Assembly (NCBI GenBank): GCA_025526995.1
Contig: JAHLKG010000005.1
Coordinates: forward strand, 1,054,001-1,118,000
Source: Powellomyces hirtus
Lineage: Eukaryota > Chytridiomycota > Chytridiomycetes > Spizellomycetales > Powellomycetaceae
Direction: 5' to 3'
DNA length: 64,000 nt
Shown one piece after another: positions 1 through 10,343 of this stretch. The position numbers were made by a program, and so were the translations under genes. The number at the start of each line of letters is the position of its first letter. The first letter of the stretch is position 1. Below the pieces are notes generated by a model. The model saw nothing but the letters and a program-made list of their open reading frames with translations. It was not told where the DNA came from and searched no databases.

Positions 1-1054
1 CGCACCCCTCTACTTCCGCATGACTGCCACGGCGAAATTGGCCACAGACACTACTCGGACCGGACACCATGGCTGCGGGCTGCCGTCTTGGGTGCCAACG
101 ATGGCCTGGTATCGACGGCGTCTCTTATCCTCGGTATATAGCTGTTGTCATCAGAGAGCCTGAAAGGTCAAAGAATTGTCACACTGATGCCCACTGCTCC
201 GTGTCGTAGGTTTTGCCGGTAGTACTGAAAGTCACAGACTGATGATTCTCAGTGGTCTCGCTGCCCTCATTGCTGGAGCGCTGTCCATGGCGTGTGGTAA
301 GTCGCACGAGAGCATTCTCCAACCGATGGGTGAGCGTGGGCAACTTGACTGATCTTGTTGCGCAGGCGAGTACGTCTCGGTTGCAACCCAGAAGGACACG
401 GAAAGCGCGGACATGATAAGGGAGAAGGAAGAGTTCATGAAAGGTCCCCAGGCTATGGAACGGGAGCTGCGGGAGCTTGCCGGGATTTACGAGGCCCGTG
501 GGATCTCGCCCGAGCTGGCATTGCGAGTAGCGGAAGAGCTGCACCAGGCTGCTGATGGCGACATTGACGAGATTGTGAAGGTGCATCTTCGGGAGGAATT
601 GAACGTGGATGTGGACGAAATGGCCAACCCGGTGCAGGCGGCCGTGACGTCCGCTTTGACTTTCGCCGCTGGTGCTTCTTTGCCTTTACTTGGTATGTTA
701 GCCATGTCAATGAGGATGGATGTCACATATCAGTCGCTGACTTACGACGGCTCATCTTGCCCCTCACAGCTACAATATTCATCAAAGACTACGATCTGCG
801 TCTGTTGCTGGTGATCATTGCTAGCACAATCGGTCTGATTATCAATGGCATGCTTGGAGCCTATCTGGGTGGAGCTGTGTTGTGGAAAGGAGCCTTGCGT
901 GTGCTGATTGGCGGCTGGGTATGTTTGCACAAACTGCCGCTTTATGCTCAATGTTTGCTGATAACCAACCCTAACGCATCCACATCTTTTCCAGATCGCT
1001 ATGGCCGGCACATATCTCGTTGGAAGAACTTTTGATGTCAACGCCGTTGCCTAG
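1..1054 (+). CDS. VIT/CCC1-family iron/manganese transporter (5' partial)
   Basis: Five exons can be joined: <1..133, 210..296, 366..692, 770..918, 995..1054 (frame open from base 1). The product carries the VIT-family opening WLRAAVLGANDGLVSTASLI just after an HYSDR motif, then GLAALIAGALSMACGEYVSV, a charged cytoplasmic metal-binding region rich in Glu (EKEEF, ERELRELAG, EELHQAADGD, REELN), then ASLPLL, two further hydrophobic helices and the closing GGW-IAMAGTYLVGRTF. This is the full order of VIT1/CCC1 transporters, which move Fe2+ or Mn2+ from cytosol into the vacuole. The N-terminal cytosolic tail and the start codon lie outside the window. Substrate (Fe versus Mn) cannot be decided. 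All four introns are 69-77 nt GT-AG. Confidence 0.88.
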
Positions 1055-1222
1055 AATAGGGACCACTGAGGTTGCCGTTGTGTTTCGGACACTTGTTCTA
1101 CGCCTACACACCCATTACAGTAACGGTTATGCCAGTAGTGGGGACTGTATACACTCGTTAATATATTACAATTTTGCTTCACTAAGGAAATTACGTAAAT
1201 TACTTAGAACTGTATCTATGTC

Positions 1223-3043
1223 TTATAGCTTGGAAAGAGGTTTCGCTGGGAATTGTGCTCCTACATTATCTTCAATCACCGCAAAGAGTGCATCGAGTTT
1301 GTCTCCGGGTGATTGGATGTGAAGGCAGCGTTTGGGTAGACCTTCAAGAGCGACCAATTCACGAGGGGCAATGTCAGCGTAGGTTAACGGTTTAAAACCG
1401 CGTTGTGGGGATAGTGCGGGAGCGTTCTCGTTAATGGCTTTGAGGACGGCTTCCGGAAATTTGCCCGGGCTGGCAGTGGCTAGACAGATTGTGTGCGTTG
1501 ATTTGATACTCGAAGTGGTAGGGGTTGTGGAAGTGGCAACGAGCTGTTCAGCGGCGACGACACCAACTGCCGTGTGAGGATCAAGGACGTACGCCAATGC
1601 GGGACGTTCAGCACCATGATACGGCTTTGGCGCCTCATGCAGTAAGGTGTACTGATGGTGATAGTAGCGCGTTATAGCGTCCGAGGTGAGGGCATCCGAT
1701 GTGCAGAACGATGTGAACAGTCCTTTCGAGCTGTTAAATATCGTTTCGGGGACTGTGAATCCGCCTTTGTCACGCAGTTCTCGCATCCATTGAACCATGT
1801 TTGCACTGGCATGCTTTGCGCAAACGTCCGCGTCGGAGTTCGTGCTGCGTCTATCTTCAATGGAAAGATACCAGAGCAAACGCTCAAAGTTGGAGCTGAC
1901 GAGAATGTCCATGGCCGGGGAGAGCGTCTGCTTCACCGGCTCGCTACCATTGCGAGACTGCTTCTTTTCATATCGACCGGATTGGAAGAACCGATGCAGG
2001 ATATCGTTTTCGTTTGTTGCGACGATGAGGCGGTCAATGGGGAGGCCCATGCGGACCGCGTAGTAGCCAGCAAGCACGTCACCAAAGTTCCCTGTTGGAA
2101 CACTGTACTGGATTTTAGTCAATGCAGCATAGCTGCTGGCCCCAGACGGTGTTCCAATGCGTCGCAATACTGCAAAGTACGAATAGAAATAGTAGGACGT
2201 CTGTGCTAGAATACGTGCCCAGTTGATGGAGTTGACTGCTGCGAGGTGGAAGCGTCTGCGGAACTTCTGATCTGAGAATGCTGCTTTGACCATGACCTGA
2301 CAGTCATCAAAAGTTCCTTCGATGGCGACGTTATGTACATTCCTATCCAGAACGCTTGTCATCTGCTGTTCCTGTACGGGCGATATGCGTCCTTCCGGGT
2401 GCAGGATGAAAACATCCACATTCTTCTTTCCCCGCAATCCATAGATGGCTGCACCACCGGTGTCGCCACTGGTAGCACCCAGCACTGTGATTCCAAACTT
2501 GGTCGCGCTGTTCCGGTTCCGCCTCTCGAGAAAGAATTCAAACAGATTACCCAGAAACTGAAGCGCAACATCCTTGAACGCGAATGTGGGTCCATGGAAC
2601 AGTTCCAGTACGTAAAGATTTTCCAAATCCCCGTTACCATTTCCCACGGCCACGTTTGGCAACTTCTTCAGCGGAGTAACTTCCGGGGTCGAAAATGTCC
2701 CGAAAGACCGCGTAACAATATCAGCCAGATCTGCATCAGATATTTCCTCATGTGATATAAATTTTCTGAAGATTTTGGTGGCAAGCTGTGGGAATGATAG
2801 GTTTGACCACTGGTGGATTTCGGAGAGCGGAGTCTGTGGGATGGAGTGAGGAATGTACAAGCCGCCGTCGGGAGCAAGCCCTTCAAAGACTGCTTCTTCG
2901 AACGACAGATCCGTCGAGGTTCCTCGTGTGGAGCGATATCGCATATTTGTCGAAAAGCGGCCCACGCTGATTCTGTTGCGGGGATTCCACGATGCAGTAA
3001 ATCTTGGGAATGGGATACCGTCCGTGGCGCGAGCCGAACGCAA
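1223..3043 (-). CDS. THR4: Threonine synthase
   Basis: Intronless ORF of 606 codons. It converts O-phosphohomoserine to threonine with pyridoxal phosphate, the last step of threonine synthesis. Family signatures are clear: MRYRSTRG near the N terminus, LAPDGGLYIP, the PLP-lysine segment ELFHGPTFAFKDVALQF (Lys157), GATSGDTGGAA, NSINWARILAQ, YSVPTGNFGD and the C-terminal DPHTAVG. Fungal THR4 proteins normally begin close to the YRSTRG motif, so the true start may be Met34 (position 2944); the first 33 residues are Arg-rich and could be a targeting presequence or untranslated leader. Divergently transcribed from the CYRI gene across about 520 bases. Confidence 0.95.
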   Translation of the reverse strand: MRSARATDGIPFPRFTASWNPRNRISVGRFSTNMRYRSTRGTSTDLSFEEAVFEGLAPDGGLYIPHSIPQTPLSEIHQWSNLSFPQLATKIFRKFISHEEISDADLADIVTRSFGTFSTPEVTPLKKLPNVAVGNGNGDLENLYVLELFHGPTFAFKDVALQFLGNLFEFFLERRNRNSATKFGITVLGATSGDTGGAAIYGLRGKKNVDVFILHPEGRISPVQEQQMTSVLDRNVHNVAIEGTFDDCQVMVKAAFSDQKFRRRFHLAAVNSINWARILAQTSYYFYSYFAVLRRIGTPSGASSYAALTKIQYSVPTGNFGDVLAGYYAVRMGLPIDRLIVATNENDILHRFFQSGRYEKKQSRNGSEPVKQTLSPAMDILVSSNFERLLWYLSIEDRRSTNSDADVCAKHASANMVQWMRELRDKGGFTVPETIFNSSKGLFTSFCTSDALTSDAITRYYHHQYTLLHEAPKPYHGAERPALAYVLDPHTAVGVVAAEQLVATSTTPTTSSIKSTHTICLATASPGKFPEAVLKAINENAPALSPQRGFKPLTYADIAPRELVALEGLPKRCLHIQSPGDKLDALFAVIEDNVGAQFPAKPLSKL

Positions 3044-3567
3044 GCCAAGTGGGTACAGTAAGCGCGCGCCTCTCCGCTGGCCGCTCGTGCTGCCTTTGTT
3101 CTTTCCCCCATCAACCCCGTCAACCGTCTGCCGTTCGTCGCCCCGCTGCGTCCGCCTGACACTTTATTTCTTGTTTGTTTAACGAGAAGCCGACGTTCCC
3201 TCAAGTACCTCGTCCGCGCCTTAACAGTTCGGCCGCAAAACGCATTGCGCTTGCCGGGACACCCCGCTCGCCTTTTACCTGTATTTGAGCGTGTATTTGT
3301 CTAAGCGCTACTCCGCTACCGTATTCGACTCCACATCGACTCCAATTTTGCGACTTTTGGAATATATCGTACATATACAACGAACGAATCGAATCAGCGC
3401 TCTGAATCTTACTCCGCCGTCGAACCTTTCAGTTTGCGATTTTGACGCGCGCTGCATCACCGCGATTGTAAACGAACCGCAACTTCGTACATATTTCACA
3501 TTTCGGACCTGAACAACCGAAGACCAGCGCCCTACCACGACTATTCACACCGCGCCGAGACGAAAAC
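3044..3567. promoter_or_regulatory. Intergenic region between divergent THR4 and CYRI
   Basis: This 524-base gap separates two outward-facing start codons and must hold both promoters. It is moderately AT-rich in its centre (about 3340-3420). I see no TATA box that can be assigned to either gene and no conserved coding frame. Confidence 0.4.
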
Positions 3568-5217
3568 ATGGGAGGGCTGCTCTCTCTTCTTCGAGGTGGT
3601 GGCCCGACAGACGAGCCACCGATTGACATTCCGGTGGATTTGGAAGGTACGCGTTGAGACGGAGCGGACTTTTGCCAGGAAAGGCCAGGGCGACATAACA
3701 GCTGGATCAAAACCTCCGCTTGGCTTGGCAATGTTCTGAGCATTGGGAGCATGCGTGTGGTGCCGCGTTGGAATTGAAATACTAAATATTATCCCTATCA
3801 CAGGCGCGCAACCCACGGCTGAAGAAGTTGAGTTGTACAACTACATAAGACAGATCATGGCGCCAGCGCCTGGATACCTGGATGCGTTGCGGGGATATGT
3901 TGGATGCCAGGAAGAAATTCGGAAGGTCAGTGGGGTGCCCGCGATGCCGTTTAAAAGCTTTGTTGAACATGGTTATGGTTTTTTTGGATGCCTATGTGTC
4001 CTGTATTTAGGCTATCTCTACTCCAAGCCCAGAAACAGAGGAAGCTGCATGGGCAGCCGTATGTCCCGCTGTCTTGAAATTGCGGGAATATTACGAGTTT
4101 GCCCAGAGACTTGGTAAGAATGCTTGCGAAAAGAATTGCAACCGCGCGCATATGCACGAGCCTTCTTATCGAATGATTGATCTCACACGACCCCTCAAAT
4201 CGTTAAAGAGGAGGCATTTCCGCGCCTTTTGGCTTTCCTGTGTACTGGAGATGTAATGCAAAATCTGGAGGTCCGACAAGCGACGGCAAAGCAGATGGCG
4301 GACGTGCTGCACTTTGTGTCCCTCTTTGATGAGCTAAAGGTGAGAAAATGGAAACGGAGGGATGAGTGTATTTTGTTTCCTCCATTACTTTCTCTGTCAA
4401 TGTGACTTGATGAAACCAGTCGCTAAGAGATTTTCCATCTCACTTCAGATGGGTAATCCGAATGTTCAAAATGATTTCTCATACTATCGCCGGACGTCAA
4501 GCCGAATGCGAATGGCAAACCCAGTAAGCATTTTTGACCTCTCTGGTCCTCTGCGATCCTATTTCAGCTGGTTGACTTACCCCACACAAATCTAGGCGCA
4601 ACAGAACTTGGTTGTCCCCGACGAACTGGCCAACAGGATGTCGTTGTTTTATGCTCACGCGACTCCAATGACAAAATCGCTTGTGGACGCAACAATAAGG
4701 CTGGTGAAGGAGGCAAGTTAGCCAATTCTGAATTGAAGCAATCCGTCGACGGCGGTTTCACGAATTAAGGTGCACAAGGTTTTAACAATCTTTTGTCGCT
4801 CACATATGTAGAACCGAACGGTAACAGCGGACGCGGCAACGACGATATTGTCCATCATATCCGGCATCTGTTATAACGCCGTGATAAAAGAACGAGCACA
4901 GGGCGCCATGGTTCACTATTGTCTTCGGGTGCTTGTCGTATCTATCATCCTATACGACCATATGGATCCGGAGGGTGCCTTTGGGAAGAACTCCAAAGTC
5001 AATGTGAGTTTGATGATGCTGGGGCTGTTAGGGTTCCAGGTGATCCAGCACAGACGATTAACTCTAATTGCGTCCACAGATCCGAGCGTCAGTTAGAGTC
5101 ATTCAAACATCCGGCGGGTCCGGCAGCAATAACCTGCTGAACGCCCTGCGATACACGACGTTGCACCTGAACGACGAGTCCACACCAAAGTCAATCAAGC
5201 TGATGCTTGCCGCGTAG
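3568..5217 (+). CDS. CYRI / FAM49 (DUF1394) Rac1-interacting regulator of SCAR/WAVE
   Basis: Eight exons join to 318 residues: 3568..3646, 3804..3925, 4011..4113, 4209..4339, 4449..4523, 4596..4712, 4812..5003, 5080..5217. Animal CYRI-B is about 324 residues and matches along the whole length. Examples are GAQPT near the start, [64 protein letters not shown]-type helix with ILYDH, GAFGK-SK, and the C-terminal [18 protein letters not shown] binds active Rac1 and opposes SCAR/WAVE-Arp2/3 actin polymerisation. The arginine pair needed for Rac binding in mammals is present (Arg159-Arg160 in YYRRT), and the protein begins Met-Gly-Gly, compatible with N-myristoylation. Intron 6 starts with GC (AG|GCAAGT) rather than GT. 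Confidence 0.93.
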
Positions 5218-5830
5218 AACCCGCAGCGCCACTTTCTGGAACCAGCGCGGGGTCGGAGAGGACTCATTTGTTTGTCTTTTGCTTTTCGCGCGCGCTTTCT
5301 TTTGTTTCCCGCCTACGCGAGCAGCACATTGGCTTGCGCCCCCGTTTCGCCCCGGCCTATCTTGCCTTATTGCTTGGGGTTAGAAACATCCTCTTGTACA
5401 TGGGCCTGCATGGGCATTCCCGCTCAAATTCTGCCTTAACGCAATACATTTCCCCTTCTCATTTTCCATCTGCATTGCGGCAACAAATAGAACCGTTATT
5501 CTGCAAGGCACATTCCTGTGCCTCAGCAAACATTGTTCGGAATGCAATTTTCGTCGCTTCTAATACTTATTTTAGAGTGTAGCAGAATGAGCCACCTTCG
5601 GGGGAAAATGTTCTGGAGAGAGCCACCTTGAAACCCACAGCTGACTGGCTTGATTGCTCCAAGTCACAAAGCTCCGCCTGCCGTCTTTACTGTAGAATCA
5701 TCCTCATCACCAGCACGAAGAAGCAGTGAATATCTCGGTGAACTGGGATCGACTCGATTACATTGGATAGAGGCTACATAACTGCACATAGGGAACGATT
5801 GGGGACATTCGTCCACCTGGTTGGAAGGCC
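5218..5830. other. Intergenic, no gene seen
   Basis: This 613-base stretch is the 3' flank of CYRI and promoter of the SWIM-finger gene. Short open frames exist but none shows codon or domain character. No repeat or RNA gene was recognised. Confidence 0.5.
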
Positions 5831-6790
5831 ATGTCGACGGGGTCATTTCCGAGCGGGGGCGTCGACATTTGCACTGTTAAAGAAGCCGCCGCTCCTGGGT
5901 CGTTTGCCAAAGGTCTCGTCCTCTCCCGCAGTGGCGACAGCATTCACGACATATCTGTCGTGAAATCGAGCGATGGCCAAATCATTGCGGTCACCGGGTC
6001 GGTCAAAGGACAAGGCACGTATCGCGTCAAACTCAACATTCCTTTGTTGACGCCGCGGCAGTGGGACAGCCAGTGCTCGTGCCCGGATGATCGTGGCGGC
6101 ATATGCAAGCATACCGTTGCGGTGTTCTTGAAAGTTTTCCCACAGCTTCCCCACGACCACGGTCCGCACTGCCCCTGTCCAGACCCGACGGCGACGACAA
6201 GACAATCGGCTGTGGACAACAGACTGCCGGATGAGGCCGCTCGCATAGGGAGCGTTCTCTCGGAGGTGAGCCCCGAGGAGATTGTTGCGCTTCTGCGCAC
6301 GGTGATGAGTTCCGGAACACCCGAGCAACTGGCATCAATGTCGGTCATTTTCCCGAACACAATGTTTCCAGCGTTGAAAGCCGCAACGCACTGTCAACGC
6401 TGCCATAAGAACTTTGATCCACTGTACAACACCCCGGCGAAGATGCCTTGCAAAATTCCACATGAGGAGACCGGCCAAGCATATCACATGAGAACGTATC
6501 AAGATTCCCGTGGCAGTGACTACCAAACGGGTTGTTGCGACAAGCATGTGCACGTAAGCGGTGGCTGGGGCTCATACGACTTGGCAGGGTACTGCTTTGA
6601 AGGATTGCACACGGGCGACCCAGATCGGGTTGACTACAATGATGTGACGATAAAGCCATGCGATGAGTGCTCGGACTGTGATGAAGAGCAAATCAGTGGT
6701 AGCGAGGAAGAAAGAGATACCGCTGATGCTCGTGGAGGGGACGATGATTGCCAGATCTTGGGTTACACTGGCCTGAAGAGGAAGCGCTGA
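5831..6790 (+). CDS. SWIM zinc-finger protein with a Cys/His-rich C-terminal region
   Basis: Single-exon ORF of 319 codons. A SWIM finger of the form CxC-x7-CxH is visible at residues 82-94 (CSCPDDRGGICKH), preceded by the usual hydrophobic/basic run (YRVKLNI). SWIM domains bind zinc and act in DNA or protein binding. From about residue 190 a second Cys/His cluster follows (HCQRCHKNFDP, then CKIPHEE, then GCCDKHVH and a late GYCFEGLH), which looks like an independent zinc-binding module that I cannot name. The tail has CDECSDCDEEQ, an acidic run, and ends in basic KRKR, possibly a nuclear signal. No orthologue is recognised; function unknown. Start chosen as the first Met of the open frame. 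Confidence 0.8.
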   Translation: MSTGSFPSGGVDICTVKEAAAPGSFAKGLVLSRSGDSIHDISVVKSSDGQIIAVTGSVKGQGTYRVKLNIPLLTPRQWDSQCSCPDDRGGICKHTVAVFLKVFPQLPHDHGPHCPCPDPTATTRQSAVDNRLPDEAARIGSVLSEVSPEEIVALLRTVMSSGTPEQLASMSVIFPNTMFPALKAATHCQRCHKNFDPLYNTPAKMPCKIPHEETGQAYHMRTYQDSRGSDYQTGCCDKHVHVSGGWGSYDLAGYCFEGLHTGDPDRVDYNDVTIKPCDECSDCDEEQISGSEEERDTADARGGDDDCQILGYTGLKRKR

Positions 6791-7084
6791 TCTCGCGGTT
6801 GCCTTCTCGAGTATATGGATAGTCATAGCGATATGAGGCGCAAATTTAGATAGGTGTGAATCACTGTTATATGTAGACCACTGCGGAGGGTTCCATGGAG
6901 CTTCTTGACCGCATCTCCTTCATAAAGACCTTTGCTAATGCGTTCGTCGCGCCTGTTCCCAAACCATGTTTCTACCGTACAAGTGTAGTGTGCATCATGA
7001 TCGAGCAAAAGGGATCAAAGGGACGCCGAAGGGACGCGTTGTTCTAGCCCTCGCGTCTCGGCGAGATCACTTTTCTCAGAAGGA

Positions 7085-8797
7085 ATGGACGAACCTTCCT
7101 CTCTCAGAAGGCGCCGCCAGCAACAAGTCCTGTCGGAGTCGTCTCGTACTGCACCCCAAGCATGGCACCCGGATATCCCGGCGCCACCACTGTCAATACC
7201 GTTCTGGTCTCCTTTGGACATTCTCATGATATGCGTGATCTTGTTCGACATTTACCAGGCACCATATACGAAGGTTGAAGAATCATTCAATCTCCAAGCG
7301 ACTCACGATCTCCTGAAATACGGCCCGTTAGAGCGAGACAATTATGACCACCTACAGTTTCCCGGGGTAGTGCCACGGACTTTCGTGGGACCGTTGTTGA
7401 TCTACTTTACGATCCTGCCATTCCGGATGGTGTTTGGGCTGAACGGGAGCGGTAATCTGATCTTATGGCAGTATGTTGTTCGAGGAGTCCTTGGAACTGC
7501 AGTTGCAGCGTCTTTAGCGGGCGTGCGAAGAGCGGTGTGGCGAGAGTTTGGAAAGGGTGCGGCTGATTGGTTTGGCGTCTTCACGGTTGTGCAGTTCCAT
7601 CTCATGTTCTGGGCGAGCAGAACGCTGCCCAACATGTTCGCTCTCGTCTTCGTCAACATTGCAATTACTCACTGGATCGGAGCTCGACGACACGATGCTT
7701 CCCCGGACCTGTTACGAATATGCACATACCTCGTGTTTACGACAGCAGTGTTTCGATGCGATGTGATTCTTCTGGCGGCGCCAATCCTTTTGGCGGAAGT
7801 GGCAGGTGCAACCAACGTCACGTCTACGTTCTTTGCCCTAGTCTGGCATGCTTTGAAGGTTGCACTCCCGTGCATCGCATTGACATTGGCTGTGGATTCG
7901 TGGTTCTGGAAACAGCCATTGTATTGGCCGGAATTGCGTGTCCTCCTATTCAACACTGTCGACAATGGCTCTGTTGCTTATGGCGTCGAGCCTCCTTACG
8001 CTTATGTTCTGCGATATCTCCCAAAGATCACTCCTCTGGGTGTTCCCCTTGCGCTTTACGCGTACTATTCTGTTCCTGCGACGAGACGGTACCTTATTCC
8101 CGTCTCGGCGTTTGTGGGTCTGTACTCGTTGCTACCGCATAAAGAGTGGCGATTCATCATCTACGCCGTCCCAATCATTAACGCTATGAGTGCCGTTGCG
8201 GCGAGCACCATGGCGCGCAACGGTCACCGCCATATCGTGCTGCTGTTGAAGCTTGCTTTGATTATGCAGTGCGCTGTCTCGTTTGCCATGGTGTTTGTCT
8301 CGGCGCGCAACTATCCCGGAGGAGAAGCCCTTGCACGGTTGGATGCCTACCTTGCTGACTCGCCATTCCCGCCCACGCATCCGATCCGGGCTCACATTGA
8401 TGTGGCTGCCGCTATATCCGGCGCGTCGCTTTTCGGGCAAAGCTCAAATGTTACCTACTGTAAAGCCGAGAACATTACAACTGCGGACGAGTATTGGACC
8501 GCAGATTACACCCATCTGCTAACAGCTACTCCGGATCTACATGGAACGTCGCGCTGGAAAGTGATTGACGTGGTTTATGGCCTCTCAGGCGTGCGCTTGT
8601 ACTTCGGAGGTCCAAAGGCATGGTTGCAAATGTCAATGAGAAAACTGCGCCATAGACAGCTGACTTGGGCACCGGAAGATGGCATTTTTGGACTGCCATT
8701 ACCAATTGTTATTACGTCCGATCCGAAGATATGGATTTTGGAAAGAATCCTCGATAGGAATCAAAGCGTCACTTTCAATGAGTATGGCAAAGGCTAG
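7085..8797 (+). CDS. ALG12: Dol-P-Man:Man7GlcNAc2-PP-dolichol alpha-1,6-mannosyltransferase
   Basis: Intronless 570-codon ORF of the GT22 family. ALG12 adds the eighth mannose to the lipid-linked oligosaccharide in the ER lumen, using dolichol-phosphate mannose. Family marks: the catalytic first-loop motif YTKVEESFN (acidic pair at 65-66), HDLLKYG, then YDHLQFPGVVPRTFVGP, which is diagnostic for ALG12 within GT22. Later come FWASRTLPNMFA and the LLPHKEWRFI motif. Multiple hydrophobic helices follow throughout, as expected for a GT-C enzyme of about 10 or more transmembrane segments. Length agrees with fungal orthologues (about 550 residues). Confidence 0.94.
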   Translation: MDEPSSLRRRRQQQVLSESSRTAPQAWHPDIPAPPLSIPFWSPLDILMICVILFDIYQAPYTKVEESFNLQATHDLLKYGPLERDNYDHLQFPGVVPRTFVGPLLIYFTILPFRMVFGLNGSGNLILWQYVVRGVLGTAVAASLAGVRRAVWREFGKGAADWFGVFTVVQFHLMFWASRTLPNMFALVFVNIAITHWIGARRHDASPDLLRICTYLVFTTAVFRCDVILLAAPILLAEVAGATNVTSTFFALVWHALKVALPCIALTLAVDSWFWKQPLYWPELRVLLFNTVDNGSVAYGVEPPYAYVLRYLPKITPLGVPLALYAYYSVPATRRYLIPVSAFVGLYSLLPHKEWRFIIYAVPIINAMSAVAASTMARNGHRHIVLLLKLALIMQCAVSFAMVFVSARNYPGGEALARLDAYLADSPFPPTHPIRAHIDVAAAISGASLFGQSSNVTYCKAENITTADEYWTADYTHLLTATPDLHGTSRWKVIDVVYGLSGVRLYFGGPKAWLQMSMRKLRHRQLTWAPEDGIFGLPLPIVITSDPKIWILERILDRNQSVTFNEYGKG

Positions 8798-9018
8798 GCC
8801 TCGTGGGAGATATTACACTCGTATAAAGCAAAATCAATTCCTCGCACAACCCAGCATTTATGTAGCGTAGCAATAGAGATGGCATAAACAAATGTTTTGT
8901 ATTCACACAACGCGTGTTTGGCAGTCACAATCTGCCTTGCAAGGTTGAAAGTTTCTACATGAATCAAGAACAGTGCAGCACAGGACGCCGCATTGCTTGT
9001 TTGCAACTGCAAGTGGAT

Positions 9019-9884
9019 CTACTCCTGTTTGGTAGTGTACACTACCCGCTGCGTGGTGATGTTGTCGGATTCGGCGGGAGCGACGACTCCAACTTTGGCA
9101 ACGGTGGCTGGCACGTTGGGGTGAGGGTGCAGAATGGAGTCGACCTTGTCAGCGACCATGTGTGTGGCATTCTTTACGCTGGATGTGAGGGTCTCGGCAA
9201 CACCGGCGTGTTTGGTGGTGGCGGAGCCAGGGCGACGCGAGGTAAGCTTCTCTTTGAGGTCGTCGCGCTGGCTTCGGAATTTGTCCATCTTGATCAACAG
9301 CATGTGCAGCTGGAAGAGAACCGTGGAGCAGAAGAGGGTGAATGCGAGGACGTAGAAGTCACGTTGACCACGGAAGCGAGCAGAGAACAGGTCGTTGAGG
9401 TTTGAGATGTGGCCAGACGCATCAACAGTGTTGGCGATCCCGGGAGTAGCACCAGGAACGGCACCAGCAGCGCCTGCGAGCGCGTTGGCGTGAGCAGCCT
9501 GGATGCCCTCGATTTGAAGTGTGGTGCGGTTCAATCGGAGATACGTGTCTGCGAGGAGGATGGCGACAAAGGCGTGTATGCACACAATGACAACTCGGAC
9601 AGTCCAGAGTCTGATGGAAAGGACGCGTAACGATATCAGATGAGTCCGAACGGTCTCACGCAGTGGCATGAACTGTAGAGGACATACCTGGGAGAGTAGT
9701 GAATCCATTCCAAAACCTGTCTCCGGTACGGGACATAGAAAGGCATGCTGAGCAGAAGGATGAGGGCGCACTCAGAGTAGAGCAGGTATGAAGCCAGGTT
9801 CATCAATGGAGTTCCGGCTCCATTGGCAGGCGTTGAAGCGTGGATGGACTGCGCGGCTTGCGCCATCGTTGATGCTGCGGACAT
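9019..9884 (-). CDS. BAP29/BAP31-like ER membrane protein
   Basis: Two exons, complement(join(9019..9610, 9688..9884)), give 262 residues; an upstream in-frame ATG at 9905 would add seven. Three membrane spans are visible at about 30-52, 67-87 and 150-172. The first has the BAP31-like sequence LLYSECALILLLSMPF followed by a basic loop. The segment before the third, SARFRGQRDFYV, matches the RAQRN-YI motif of BAP29/31 and yeast YET proteins. These are ER chaperone/sorting factors for membrane proteins. The region between spans 2 and 3 is Ala/Gly-rich and longer than in animals. The C terminus has a short amphipathic region but lacks the KKxx retrieval signal of mammalian BAP31. Divergent from the PP2C gene. 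Confidence 0.75.
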
Positions 9885-10343
9885 TGTTTGTGTGTTTATG
9901 TGCAATCGGGGAGAAGCGAAGCTGAAGTAGGTTGATTGACCGCGGTCAAGCTATGTGTTTTTGTGTTAAAGTGTGTTGAAGGAGGATGTGTTGGCTCGGA
10001 GGGCGTTCTCAGCCTGGAGGTCCTTTTTATGCAGGGAGCCATCATTGGGTTGCTGGCGCAGGCCAAGGGGCAAGAAGGGCAACCACGTCATGCAGTCAGT
10101 CGTACGCCCCAAATCAGAATCCCCTTTCATCATTGTTCTCATCAGTAGTACATTTACCGTCTCCTACGACATATTTATGGCGAACCACGAAGGTGTGCAG
10201 AAAGGAACACTCAAACCTTTCCTGACGTCACGCATCAGTCATTCACTTAAACAAAGCAAACGCGTCAGATCACATGCCTTGCTTATGACATAAAATGGAC
10301 ACTCGGTTAGAAGCCGGCTTGTTTTGGATATCCCACTCCATCC
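9885..10343. promoter_or_regulatory. Divergent promoter region, BAP31-like / PP2C
   Basis: A 459-base gap between two outward-facing genes. No coding frame with family similarity; contains a TGACGTCA-type CRE palindrome at about 10222-10229 (cctgacgtcacg), a consensus CREB/ATF bZIP site. Assignment to either gene is not possible. Confidence 0.4.
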
